Positions 21,753 to 33,614 of a stretch of 64,000 nt of DNA are shown here, piece after piece. The notes beneath the pieces are model-generated. The model saw only the letters and a list, made by a program, of their open reading frames with translations. It was not told where the DNA came from and searched no databases. Source of the DNA: Rhypophila decipiens (Eukaryota; Ascomycota; Sordariomycetes; Sordariales; Naviculisporaceae); assembly GCA_033297075.1 (NCBI GenBank), contig MU858180.1, forward strand, positions 42,643-106,642, given 5' to 3'. The stretch's first letter is position 1; each line of letters starts with the position of its first letter. The translations under genes were made by a program, and so were the position numbers.

Positions 21753-23747
21753 TTACGCTTCTCGAGCCATAGCTCCAGAAGATTCCGACAATCCATTGGT
21801 ACCAGTAGTAATATGGACAGGTCTCTTCTCGACACGAACCCAGAAATCATGCGCCAACCACGCAACCGCGCCCCGAAGCTTCATCGGCTCGGCTGGGTTG
21901 AGTATGGAAAAGTTGTACCGTCTCAGGAGCTATTCAGCAGTCAGCTTTTGCCCAACCCCCCCAAAAAAAGAAGAAAAAAAGAAAGGAGCCATACCTCAGG
22001 AATAACCTTGCCAGCCGACATCAGCGCAATCCCCTTGCCCGGACAAGCAAACTGCCCAGCGCCAAAGCAAAGATCCAAACTCTTGGTCATCAGCCTCAGC
22101 TTCTCTCCCCCATCCAGGAGCTTCTCGGCCTCAATCCACCGCTCAGGCCAGAAACACTCTGCGTCCTCGCCAAAGACGCGTTTATCCCTCAGCAGAGCCG
22201 TGAGTCCCGCTATCGTGGATACTTTGGTGCCTCCGGGCAAAAAGTACTTGTCGCAAAGCACATCGCCTTCGGCAGGGACGTCCTTGTAGAACACTCCGGC
22301 TGCCACGGGAGGATAGAAACGCAGGGATTCGCGGATGACGGCTTGCAGGTAGGGGAGTTGTCTGCTTTCGGTGGCGGTGATGGGACTGCTGAGATTGGCG
22401 GCATTGTTGATTTCAGATTGGAGGGTCATGTACACTCGTGGATTTGTGAGTAGCGCCAGAAAGGTCATGCGGATTAGGGAGGCTGTGGTGTCTGAGCCTA
22501 CGAAGCTTTTTGGGCCCCCAAGAAAACTGATGTTAGTGGTGGGCAAAAGAAGGGCGTGGAAAGGGGGAGGAGGACGTACAATTGAATGGTAACCTCCTCG
22601 CGTAGCGCATCAGGATGCAATTTCTCGTTGATAAACGCCTGGAGGATATCCCCCTTGGGCTTTGCCTGCTGGGCCAGCTCAGCGAGGCGCTGATCGATGA
22701 TGCTTGATGAAAATCTACCATAGACAGTTGTCAGCTCCCATCATGCCTTCCCTCTCCCATAACCAAGAAACAAGCTTCCCCGAAAGGATAAAAGGTAGAA
22801 AGAACAAACCCCATAATAGCCCCAAACCCCGATTTATCCCCATCCCGAGGCAACAGCAGCACAAGTGGCCAGTACCTAAGATACTTGGTCAACCATATAA
22901 AATTGCTAAACAAAAACATGACAGGCATGAGTTTCTCGTTCGTCTCGAGGATCCTGTGCTTGTCCGTGTCGCTCTCCAGAAACCCCAGCTGGCGACTGTA
23001 TGCCATCTCGCCCAGACTATCAAGGGCGTAATAATGACTGTGGAGGGCAAGGTCCAGCGGTTTGCCCTCGGCAGGGGTAGAGAGATATTTCCGCTCGATG
23101 AGTTCGATCCAGCGTGCTATACCCTTGTTGAGGCCTTGTTCAAAGTCATCGCCTCCTCGGCCGTTGTACTTTTGCCCTCACTATCAGCTTCTTTACTTAG
23201 TGGCATAAGGGTGGAAAAAAAAGGGAAACTTGACTTACACCGGGCGTGATTTTTCTTTTCCTCTCCCTGCGAACGTCTTTATCTTGCATAGAGAGCAGAT
23301 TGTGAAACGGCGGGTTGATCTGGCCAATCAGGTACCAGTCGTCTTTTCTATAGACTGAGCGAGGAGACTGGATCCGGAGGAGCTCGTCCACGTCTGCGAG
23401 GATGATTTCATTCGGTGCCATGCGGACGACTGGTCCTAAGATATTTCATATCTTTCAGCACCGGGCGGGAGAAAAGAATGTTTGGAGGTAGTGGTGGATA
23501 TCTTACCGTATTTATCGACCAGTTCTTTCCAAGAGAGATCAATTCTTGGGCCGAAACACTTTCTCAGCAGCCAGAGGGAGGTGAAGCCGCAGATCCACGG
23601 ACCTGGGATGTGCCAGAGGCGGTACCATCTTCTTATTCTTTGGGCGGTGTTGATCAGAAAGAGGGCGGATAGCAGGTAGAAGATGATTGTTCTGGGGGAG
23701 TTGATGAGAGACTCGCCCCAGTGGGCGAGGGACTCCTGCAGCGGCAT
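21753..23747 (-). CDS. Cytochrome P450 (pisatin demethylase/benzoate hydroxylase-like)
   Basis: Six exons: 23747-23507, 23435-23239, 23168-22810, 22714-22580, 22505-21995 and 21929-21753. Introns are 65-95 nt, all phases fit, and the product is 539 residues. The start MPLQESLAHW precedes the single ER anchor (IIFYLLSALFLINTA) and the proline hinge WHIPGPWICG. The I-helix is GSDTTAS (oxygen-activating acid-alcohol pair present), ExxR is ESLR, the PERF-like motif is WPERW, and the heme loop is FGAGQFACPGKG with Cys near 465. The architecture is that of class E P450s related to fungal detoxification and secondary-metabolite enzymes. For exon 5 a nearer acceptor (CATCAG) would add seven residues; the one used gives normal spacing and a better branch-point distance. 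It lies tail to tail with the SDR at 20136-21258. Confidence 0.92.
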
Positions 23748-25492
23748 TCTGAGAGCAGAGATGGACTTCTCGGGTGCTCTTCGGTTGGACTCAGAGGCCG
23801 AGTGCGAGTGAGATGAGGCGAGTCCAAAACAAATCTCAAGTTGGTTCAAAGTGAACCCACCATCAATCACTTGGTGAAATGAAAATTTTTCACGAATGAG
23901 GGATGATTCTCGGATGGAAGGGAAAGTCGTTCGGTCGATAAGATAAGTCAACTCCTGGGGAAGCGTTGAGCTAGTTCCGAGTCTGAGCCGATGAACCTTA
24001 AATTCGGACCAAAAACAGCCATCTACGTCCATTATTTACGAGCTACTTGAATCATACTAGTTTCCACCATCAGCCGGTCTCATCAGGGTCTCCCCCACCA
24101 CAAATAACATACATGCCATTGCTGATGGTGTAGCTGCTGTCGTCGTCGTTGGTGTGATCACAAGCTTCTTTTGCATCCCACTCACCGCCCAATCAGCTTC
24201 TTCTGTGCCTCATCCATAGGGCGGAGCTTCGAGCGTGCAATCATCTCGTGATTTACAGAAGCACGGCTTTCGTAGGGCTATCTTGTGGAGGATCGTGAGC
24301 GAGCTTGTGCCACAGAGGTGCACCTGCAGTCAGTATGTCACGCCCGGTTCGTGATTTGCTCCGCTGCGGGGGTATCTCAAAGTGTGTAAAAGTCGAATAA
24401 GCCAAGTGCATCCACGGCTTTGAAGTGATAGGGCCGAAGGGTTACATGGCTCGAATGTACGATGTGAATCCGTAAATGTAGGGAAGAAGACTAGCAGATC
24501 TTGAATGCTACGTACGTAGTATATCGCTGCGATGCTACGCAGATTGATGAAGTGAGCGATGGCCGGATGTGGAGGTGATGGAGGGGTCATCGAGCAAACC
24601 GCCCGTAAACATGGCCCCCAAGTTCGACTTCGGTATATACCGGATGTAAGCGGCATCGTCGTTGGAGTATTGGAGGTCAGAGTTCGATGTTTTCTATCCG
24701 CGGATAGCCAAGGTTCTCATGATTTATGATGCAGAGCAGTCCGTGTTCACCGAGGAGGCACTGTGATTCCTCCCAGGTGAGGACTTCTGTTGGGTGTCAC
24801 CGGTGAGAACGTTATCAAGGAAGCAGCGGCGTCATGACCGAGACTGTGGGGCCGTTCCGCGATGTGGATTGATGGCTCTCGGTCGCCGAACCTTAGCCTT
24901 CACCCGAGAGCCGAGGGGACCGAGTCAAAGATGCCAAACAAGACCAATTAGTAATTAAGCTACTCAACTATTTACTGTCAAAACAAAAACAAGACACACA
25001 AAACAGGAAAAGAGCGTTTGTTGCATACAAGCCTCCCAACCCTTGGTATCACAGAAGAGAAACTCGCACGCGAGCGAGAGCCCCATCTAAACAGAACCAG
25101 AAAGGGGGCTTCAATGGAAAGTGAAGAAAGGAAGATGCTTGAACAGCCAAAGAAAGGAATGGCATAGTGGTGGGTGTACCGTGAGGTAACTGATATGATG
25201 ACAGAACGCTAACTGTGCTCTTGGGATTCGACAGTGCGCACAGAAAGCGGGATACCAACTAACATGTTTCTTTTTTCCTTCCCAACCTGCCACGGACACT
25301 GGCCCACGCTGCATTGGGATCCAACCGCATCACACATCACCAACAATATCGACCGCCACCATGTGAACAGCCACTCCCGATGATATCCAGCCAGCATTCC
25401 GTACTCGACATGGGACAGCATCCGAATTTCCAAAAAGAAAGCAAAGAGAAAGGCAAAGATTGACAGTGTATTTTGAGTGCAGATGCAGATGG
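23748..25492. other. Intergenic, 1.7 kb
   Basis: Upstream of the P450 and downstream of the Pro/Gly-rich membrane protein gene. An in-frame N-terminal extension of the P450 ORF up to 24032 lacks the anchor logic and was not included. The remainder shows no supported gene. Confidence 0.55.
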
Positions 25493-27243
25493 TCAGATCG
25501 ACCAGTCCTTTGGTCTCTGCCAGTTAGACGGCGGAGCAGGCTGAATCGGCTTGTATCGGGTGGGCGTCGACCTCCCGACAATGATGGGCCCAGTATCATA
25601 CGTGTTCGCCGTGTTGGCTGTGCCGGGAGGAGACATGGCGCTATTTGCTGTCGAGGGGGGGATAGGCCACGATATCAGAGAGGGGTTAAACACACCACTG
25701 CTGGCAATGCTGAACCCCCCGACAGTATCTTGGCTCGACCGGGGACTATGCCGTGCAGCAGGAGGCGTCTGCATATTCGGATACGACGGCGACAGAGGGG
25801 ATGGCTCAAAGTCGCTGGTTGGGCTGGCTGACCGCGTGCTGTTGGCCAGCGAGATATCGATATCGAGAACTGGCGGACCATCGTGACGAAGGGAGCGGCG
25901 TGCAACAACCGGCGGATGCGTGACGGTGAATGGCGTAGCATGCATGCTGCCGTAGTTGATACTCCACGGACGCTTTTCATCCGAGTACGGTTCCTCTTCC
26001 CCACGGCAGCCAAACATGAGATCGCTCCCCATGGAGCTCCGTTTCCGGTCGAGCTTGCTGTAGGGGGCGACCTTGAAGGGCGTGAACTTGTGGAGGAGAG
26101 ACTGGACGCGGCGAGTGCGGCGGTACTTGTAGAGAAGTGCAAGGAGAACCAGGAGAAGGACGACGAGGGCTGCTGAGAGTGTTAGCGAAAAGGGACGAGA
26201 GCAAACAATGGAGGGTGTGACTCACAGACTACGGCTCCAATGATGCCAGGGAGTGCGCTTGGTCCGGTGGTACTATTTTCAGGAATCGTTGGATTAGGTC
26301 CGTCATTACCGCCGCCAGGGATACCGCCCCCATTTCCATTATCGTCGTCGTTGTGGCCGGTATATTCAGATCCATTACCATAGTCTGGTGTGTTGCTGTT
26401 AGAGCCCCCGTCGGCCTTGATGGGAGGCGACTGCGCTCCCGAGTCGTTGTCAACAAGCACACGGCCAGGTCCCGGGCCATTGGGATTATTATTGAACGCT
26501 GGTCCAGGTGCCGGGTCATCCTCACCACCTACACCCAACTCATCGGAGATGTCGGACTGAGAGTCGGCAAAGCTGGTTGGGCGGGGACCTGATGCCGTCT
26601 CTGATGCAACAAGCAGCACGTTGCCGCCGAGGTTTTGGGGACGACCACTGCCCGGACCTGTTCGGGTCGTGGTAGGCTGTGGTGCAGGGTCTCCTCCGGG
26701 CGTGGGATTAGGGTTTGGGTTGGGACTTTCAGATCCGGGATCCGTGTTGCCGTTTCCGTTGCCATTTCCACCGCCGGTCCCGCCGCCATTACCATCATCG
26801 TTTCCGTTTCCATTCCCATTCCCATTTCCATCATTACCGTTACCATTTCCATCGTTACCATTTCCAGGGTTCTGAGCCGGTGGCCGAGTTGGAACGGCCG
26901 GAGCCGGTGTAGTGGTCGCAGCAGGCGGAGGGTTTGCCGGAGGGGTGGTCTGAACCGGGGGACTGGCCCGAATAGTTGTCGCCGGCGGTGCTTGGCCAGG
27001 AGGTGTAGGATTTCCCGGAGGGCTAGGCGGATTGGGGGGGTTTGGTGTATTCGGGGGATCGGGCACAGTCGGGGGAGGAACCGGATCAGGCTCCGCCGGT
27101 TGAGGCTTTGGACAACCCAACGTCTTGGGGAACTTGTTGCACACCGGACTGAACAGGTCGGTGAAGAAGTCGTTCACATCCTGCTTGAAAGAGTCCCAAT
27201 CCCTCGCCTCAAGGCCATGGGCCTCTGTCTGGGGAATACGCAT
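25493..27243 (-). CDS. Pro/Gly/Asn-rich single-pass membrane protein (mid2/SKG6-like layout)
   Basis: Two exons, 27243-26226 and 26172-25493 (53-nt intron, GTGAGT...CTCAG); 565 residues. Residues 1-45 (MRIPQTEAHGLEARDWDSFK...) hold two Cys. Residues 46-120 are Pro-rich; about 122-175 are an almost pure Gly/Asn/Asp tract encoded by a degenerate hexanucleotide repeat (26750-26870); acidic/Gly sequence follows. The single helix PGIIGAVVSALVVLLLVLLALLYKY (about 328-352) is followed by Arg-rich YRRTRR and a 215-residue Ser/Pro-rich tail, presumably cytosolic. This order (flexible outer stalk, helix, cytosolic tail) is that of fungal wall-stress sensor-like and SKG6-type proteins, but no ligand domain such as WSC is present. 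No signal peptide is seen at the first ATG, so an upstream exon may be missing. Confidence 0.8.
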
Positions 27244-29541
27244 CCTTGGTGTGTAAAGGAGTGTTGCTGGGGCGTAAGTCGTTTATGGAGACATGGTCGA
27301 CAGCGTCAAATGACTCGGAGAAACGAACGTGTGCTCGACAAGGACAAAACGAGCGTGGAAATCTGGTGATGCGAGGAAACCACAAGAAGCAGACGACCGT
27401 TCACCAGACGGATAAAAGAATGTAAGGGGCCCAAAAGCTCAGGACAGCAAAAAGAAGGAACAATGAAGGTGACAAAAACAGGCAAAAGGAAAGATGATAA
27501 ACAAGACAGACAAGCCATGAAGAAAAGTGGATGAAGAAAGCCAGGTTCGCCGATCATTGACAAATCCATCTCCGAGGCCCAGGACCCCCGGCTTCCGCTG
27601 GCGCAAGCAAAGCAAACATCCCGACCCGCTGGAAAAAGCAAAAAAGGCTTTTCTTGATTCTGCAGTTCCTGCATCACGCCAGTGGAAGACTTGGGAGAAG
27701 CGCCTCTGCAGTTCGGACCTGTCAGTTGTTTGTCACTCGCGTGGCACTTGTCTGTCACTCGTATCACAGCGCCAAGTGGAGCCCAGGGCAGCCACCCGTC
27801 CCTGTCAGTTGCCGGGGAGGGGCAGCCGCTCTTGGCGCTGACCGTTGCACCGCGACTCGAGCAGGCTCATCTTTGGGGAAGTGATCGTCGCTGGTCCCTG
27901 ACGCTTTTCTGCTTTGGGTCTAGAGTTTTAATTGCGGCCCACACGAGCACCCCGGCAATCGGTGACAGGATTCGCGGGACCGTCGTGTGTCTCCCCGCAG
28001 TGTCTGTTTCTTCAACAGCGTCCATTCTTTGACTACACTGGAACACGAAAGGCCCCCAAGATGAACCGGCTTCAACGATGTTTCCGAACGGTCTTGCCAT
28101 CTTGGACTTGAGAGTCGACGAGAGGCCAGCAACTCTTTCCATCTTCACCAATGCTATCACTCCATTTACAGTCTCCAAGTCCTCGGCGACTCGCTTCGCG
28201 ACTTGAACAGAGAGAGTCCCCTGACCCTTGAAGAAAGCTGGACGAGTCTCGTCTTGGCGGCGGGCAAGCGAAGTTGGCGAGCCCCACTGCCCTCTCCCAC
28301 AACCCTGGTCCCCCAAGACCAAGACTTTCTTATTCCGCATGCTACTGTTTCAAGTAGCTGGCAGTGTCGATCACTTTAATTTACACTACGATACCAGGGC
28401 GGATTCGGCACGAGAGCTTCTTCACGAGCCACCTCCTCTTCTGTTTTTGAGCTCGCCGAACCCCCACGTCACGTCTTCATTGCAAAAGCAACTGCTATCC
28501 CACAAGATTTCCGACACCGGGCTAGGGACTATCATATTTGTTATCTGTGGAGCTGTCTAGATATCATCATGCTGTACGACATGGCGCGTTTCGGGAAAGC
28601 TGCGCGGTGTTGCGTTGCTTGTACCAGCATTCTGAGTCTTGAGCCCTCTGAAGAAAAGAAAACATTAGGCAGAACTGACAAGAGCAGCAGCACATGCTGC
28701 TTGCTCGTGGTTCGGTGGACCCTGATGCTCGACGTGGATTTGGATAAAACAAGATTTACGAGCTCCAACTTCCTCCTGCTTGGTTGCCCAATGGTCTTGC
28801 TGGTCACACCTTCAATGTCACTCTGGCCAGCACTCCTTCCTGATGCCAGAATGTAAAGAATTCAGGCACGATACCACGTCGTTATGTAGGAACACCGTCA
28901 TCCATCATTGACTAAATGGGAAAGCTGGAAGAAGTCCGGCTCAATCCTCGGCCCTACCCGCTCGGAATCTGGAATACGTATAGCCCCCTGATCAATACAT
29001 AAGCCACGACCTTTGGATCTCGGCCAAATAAGGTGGGGTGTTATTGGCAGGAATAGCCTTCCTTTCCACCATTATTATCTCTGTTTCTCAACTGACAAAA
29101 AACACCACAGAACGCTGCAGTGAATCAAATGACAATGGATATCAGCAAACAAGAGTGCACTTGATATCTGATATACGAGGTCAGGATCATGATTCATGAA
29201 CAGGCCTTCCATCGACAGCCTGCTGTATGCATAACTCACCCTAATTTCCCTTTGCTTGCCATCGTTGTCTTGAGTTCATGTCTTGCTTTACCATCTTCTT
29301 TGGCAATGGACGACATTCCCTACGAGTATACCCAGCTAAAAGGAAATGCTTGTGGTTTATAGACTCTGTGACTTTGTGGGATTGCTTGAGCTCTTGTGGA
29401 GTTTTGTGCTCTCACTGGCTGGCTCTGGATCATCATCGATTCACAATGGTCAGTCGGACACCAAACATCACCTCACGGTTTAGTAAAGAACCCTCTTTGA
29501 CGGCTTCCTGCTTTCTCGTACCTTGTACTAGTAGACTTCTA
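27244..29541. other. Intergenic, 2.3 kb
   Basis: Upstream of the membrane protein gene. A 157-codon minus-strand ORF (27867-28340) has ordinary composition but no recognised motif, and nothing joins it to a gene; it is not called. The rest has only short ORFs. CT-rich leader-like sequence lies around 27.3-27.4 kb. Confidence 0.5.
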
Positions 29542-29774
29542 TTTCTTTAGCTCGTTACTATCGTTATCCAGGTTACTATCCTGGCTAGAGTGCTTTTTTT
29601 GTTCCGCAGTGTCTGCTCCAGATTTATAGGATGGAGTATTAGCCTATACGAGTGAACAGCTAATACTCCGTCCTATAAATCTGGAGCAGATACCGGTTGG
29701 AAACGAAAAAAAAAAAAACGTCCTAGCCAGGATAGTAACCTGGATAAACCCTATAGTAACAAGCCCGAAAGAAA
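29542..29774. mobile_element. MITE-like long inverted repeat
   Basis: A 233-bp near-perfect palindrome. The outer arms (29542-29588 and 29724-29774) share GTTACTAT...TTATCCAGGTTACTATCCTG and the flanking TTTCTTT/AAAGAAA. The inner arms (about 29612-29643 and 29659-29691) share TCTGCTCCAGATTTATAGGA and GGAGTATTAGC. A T-run (about 29594) faces an A-run (about 29705). No ORF and no clear target duplication is seen. The arms have diverged by a few substitutions and indels, as in an old copy. It ends 162 bp before the laccase stop codon, in the laccase 3' flank. Confidence 0.85.
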
Positions 29775-29936
29775 CACACCTATTTTATAAAACACAGACA
29801 GATATATAAACAAAATGAACCTCAGCCAGTAGTCCCATCTAGCAACACGACCGCCCATCTATCCATCCTGAACAAAACCGCCCTTTCCTCCCTTTTTCGA
29901 ATACCCCATCCCCGATTCCAGTTCATAAATCCTGAC

Positions 29937-32539
29937 TCAAACCCCAGAATCCTCCTTCTCAACCATAGCGACCCTATCCCCCCCCAACATTCCCCGTTTC
30001 AAATCCTCCTCCCACCTGCTACACCCCTCCCTCAACCCCCCAATAGCCTGCCTCCCCAGCACTTTATATATCTGCTCCCCCCCATTTCCAGTCGTTCCAT
30101 CCTCAATAATCATCTGCAACGCCAATCCCCCCGACGCATGCCACGCGATATGACAATGAACCAGCCACACGCCGGGGTTATCCGGCTTAAACGCCACGGC
30201 GAGGTACCCGCCCGCTGGCATGGTGACGGTGTCTCTTCGGGGCGGATTGTTCAGATTCCAGGTTTGCGGGGAGCGGAGCGGGTCAAAGGGGGAGTTGGAC
30301 TGGCCTATTATTGCTACGTCTGAGCCGTGCCAGTGCATTGGGTGTGCTGAGGGGGGGATTATGAAGCCTTCGTTGCCCGGGCCGCCGGTGGAAGGGGAGT
30401 TTTTTGTGGCGTTGGGGGATGTGCTGGGTAATAGGGCGCCGTCGATGACCATGTATATATACCCGTCTAGGTCTTTGTCTTCACCTTTGGAGGAGGAGGG
30501 GGAATAGTTGTAATGGATGATGTTTGCGTATGGGTCGCTTGTATTGTCGAGGTGTAAAAGGGTTGGCTTGGAAAAGTCAACCCACATCGGTTTATGCCAT
30601 GATGTGTTTGTTTTGTGCTCGGTGACAGGGTCGAGACGTAACAGCCAGTGGGCATAGTCCCCCTTGACGCCCAGGCCCTTGTCGGAGTCGGTCTGGTGGG
30701 CTGCGTAAAAGGTCGAGGTGGCCAGGTCGTTGACCGGCTGTTTTACCTGCCAGGGGACGATGGGGATCAGCGAGGATTGGATTTCTAGGTCTGCGCAGTC
30801 GTAGCTTTGGATCGCCATCTCGTTTTGGGAGCTGCTGGGGAGGACCGAGTACCAGTTGGAATGAGGGGGAGTGTCGTAGTGGAGGATCCCGGTGCGGACG
30901 TCGAATGGGATCGAGGGCGGATCGAGGAGGGTGTTGAAGAAGCCCGTGTTGAATCGGTTGCACCCGTCTGCGGGCTGGGTGCGGATCCAGTAGTTTCCTG
31001 ATATCTGCGAGGGATGGTCGTGCGCTTCGACAATGATTTCGTAGCGTTGGCCTGGGAGGGAGGGTTAGCTTCAGAAGGTTTATGGGAATGGGGAAGTGGA
31101 AGGGGACCTGGCGTACCGATTGCTACGACGATTGAGCTGACGGTGTATGGCCTTACGGGGACAAAGTCGTTGGCTATGACGGTGAAATTGTGGGCGTCGA
31201 TGGAGAACACAAAGGCTGTGGCTACCGAGCCGTTGATGATGAATAGCCTGTTCCTTTTGCCTGGGACAATGGCCGTCACGGGGTAGGCTGTGCGGATGTC
31301 GTTGTTGCTAAACATGCGGGATACCCCGTGGGGTGTGTTCTGGCCGACGCCGTTGAGCAAGATGCTGTCGGTCGAGGCACCCCGGATGAGAGTGTCTTTC
31401 TCGTCCTGGTAGGCCGTTTCGGCTTTCGAGTTGACCCAGTCGGATAACAAAAGGGTGTCTTTGACTGTGACGTCAAAGTTGCCACTTGAGGGGCCGTGGA
31501 TGAGCATCGGTGCTGCGAGGCCTTCGGCGTACTGAAGAGAGTAATGACTGTGATACCAAGAGGCACCGTATTGTGTGAGGCGGAAGCGGTAGGTAAAGCT
31601 GTCTTGGCGAGAAATCGGGCACTGGGTAACGGGAACGCCGTCCATGTCGTTGGAGTACAATTGGCGGATGCCATGCCAGTGGATCGTCGTTCCCTGGTGG
31701 GGCAAGCTGTTGGTAACGGTGACGACGAGCTCGTCGCCCCAGCATGCCTCGAGCAGGGGGCCCGGGTACTGGCCGTCAAAGAGGATGGCTTGTTTGGGGA
31801 CGCCATTGGGAGCAATGGTTTTGGAGACGACATTGTATGTGTACTGATGATGCAAAAGCACAGGTTAGCTACTGGATTGACCGATCCTGTCTTTAGAGAG
31901 TGGAGCTCAGGGGCAAGTAAACAAAACGTACATATCTCCTCACTCCAACAGGGGCATGCTCATCATCTGAACAGTGCAAAAGTTGAACCGGTTAGCCATC
32001 ATCTAGAGAATGAAGAGAAGGAGAATTATCCCACTATCAGTCTGAACATCCCATCCTTCTTTGGTATCGTTAAAGGCGCCGTGTCGACCGAACCCGCCAA
32101 AGGGACCACCAGGGCGATGACCAGGCCGCCTATTGCTATACGGACCATGCTCGGAACCATTGCCATACGGACCGTGCTCGGGACCAAAAGGAGCCTTCTT
32201 CCTCCTCAACCAACACGAACGATTCTCCGGGCCAGAACACCCTTCCCACTCTCTTGCGCTCAGATACGGGTAATAGCACATGAACCCCGGAGAAGCCCCG
32301 CTAGGGGCAAAAGACACCCATTCCTTGCTGGGGTTGGGCGTGATATCCGGCATCTGGTTGGGTGCGAACTGTCCATATCCGTAGCCGTTGTAGTTGTCGT
32401 CGCCGACGTGATACCGATTGGCGCCCGGGTCGGTTGTTGCTGGGGCGGCGGAGACGGTGCTGAGGATGATGGACAAGCTAGTAAGGAGGGAGCTGGAAGT
32501 TGTCACTCGTTGACTGGTTCCCCTTCTTTTGGGCGGCAT
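29937..32539 (-). CDS. Laccase (ascomycete multicopper oxidase)
   Basis: Four exons: 32539-32035, 31966-31932 (only 35 nt), 31843-31117 and 31051-29937, introns 65-88 nt; 793 residues. Secreted blue copper enzyme that oxidises phenols while reducing O2 to water. After a hydrophobic signal (SLLTSLSIILSTVSAAP), residues 90-107 hold CSGPENRSCW, typical for ascomycete laccase N-termini. All four copper motifs are present: HWHG (235-238), WYHSH (276-280), HPMHWHG and HCHIAWH (from 721). The protein ends DSGV, matching the ascomycete D-S-G-[L/I/V] C-terminal plug. It is longer than the usual 580-620 residues, partly because of an unusual Gly/Pro/His-rich insert (about 108-150) between the N-terminal Cys pair and FNDTKEGWDVQTD. 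The exon 1 donor (GTGGGA) is weak. Confidence 0.92.
32133..32186. repeat. 27-bp tandem duplication inside the laccase coding sequence
   Basis: Two copies (32133-32159, 32160-32186), 27 nt each and in frame. On the minus strand they encode GPEHGPYGN and GSEHGPYSN within the extra laccase segment. Confidence 0.85.
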
Positions 32540-33614
32540 GTTCGCAGCCGAGGGGTCAAGTTGTAATGAGTGAGTGCTACAAACCTGGGTGGTGGGACCA
32601 GCTTGTGTAAAAAAGAGTCAAAATACAAAGATGAGATTTGGATATGGTGACCAACAACGTATTCAATGAGAGAGCGAGAAAAGCACCCAAAGGAGTGAGG
32701 AGAGGACCGCGCTCAGCTGCATGTCTGGCCAAAAGAAACAAGGCCAAAGGGTGATATATTTATGAGTTGTCCAAAGACCTTTCCTAGGTCAAACGACCCT
32801 TGAATCCACGACGAGCGGCTTGACTGACTTGGATGGCCATTTGTTGTGACTCGCACTCCGTGATTTCTCATGTTAAAGAGTCGAGTGTCCTGATGAAGGC
32901 ACCCAGTCCTCGAACGTGGCGTTGGGAATTTGGTCATGTCTCTTTTAGTATGTGAGTGAAGAACATCACCATGTTCCTCTTTCTTGGATCTAGTCAGTAG
33001 GTCGTTGTCGACATGTTGGCTATCGAGCAAGCCATAAGCACCTAAACTGCGCCATGGTCATATTTGACGGGCGAATTTGTATGGAATTATTCGTGATATG
33101 ATTCTAGTGCCCGGTGTGGCTTATTCCAAGGTACCACATCCGACGCCACCTCACTTGGCCAACTTGCTATGAACAGGCTACTCGAAAGGGGTCTCCGCAA
33201 GCTTCCCCTTGCACGGTGGACGCCACTCACGCTGGTCACCTGCCGAGCCGTGTCCGGAGAAATAAAAAATGATGCAGCATTGGTCGACCCATGGGTCATA
33301 CAGCAGACATAAATCCTTCATTCTTAACGCTGCTCTCTGCAGAAGAATAAGAAAGTGTCCCAACGCCCAACTTCTTGACGCTCGCTCCAAAAGCCGTCGA
33401 GACAGTAGCTAACACCACACAAGTCAAGATAAACAAAAAACTATCCCCGCCTCCATAGGCCCTTAATACACACCTGGGTATCCAAAACAAGGTAATGACT
33501 GTTGCTGACAACTACAAATGCAAAAGACAACACTTCGCTAATGCAACAAAGAGATTACCATGACTCCAAAAAAAAAAAAAAAGGACAACAAGAAAAGTAG
33601 AAGCCACGTGCAGT
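32540..33614. other. Intergenic, laccase promoter side
   Basis: 1.1 kb between the laccase start and the end of the rhodopsin-domain gene. No supported ORF. An A-run occurs near 33569-33582. Confidence 0.6.

Noticed and set aside
23748..24032. N-terminal extension of the second P450 to 24032
   Set aside because: The extension places 95 polar residues before the membrane anchor, unlike the family; the start at 23747 is preferred.
26621..26912. Plus-strand ORFs rich in Phe/Pro/His opposite the Gly/Asn-rich membrane protein gene
   Set aside because: They are the antisense reading of a simple repeat; the minus-strand gene has introns, a helix and a tail that explain the region.
27867..28340. 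157-codon minus-strand ORF upstream of the Gly/Asn-rich protein gene
   Set aside because: Ordinary composition but no motif, no supporting introns, no partner; not enough to call a gene.
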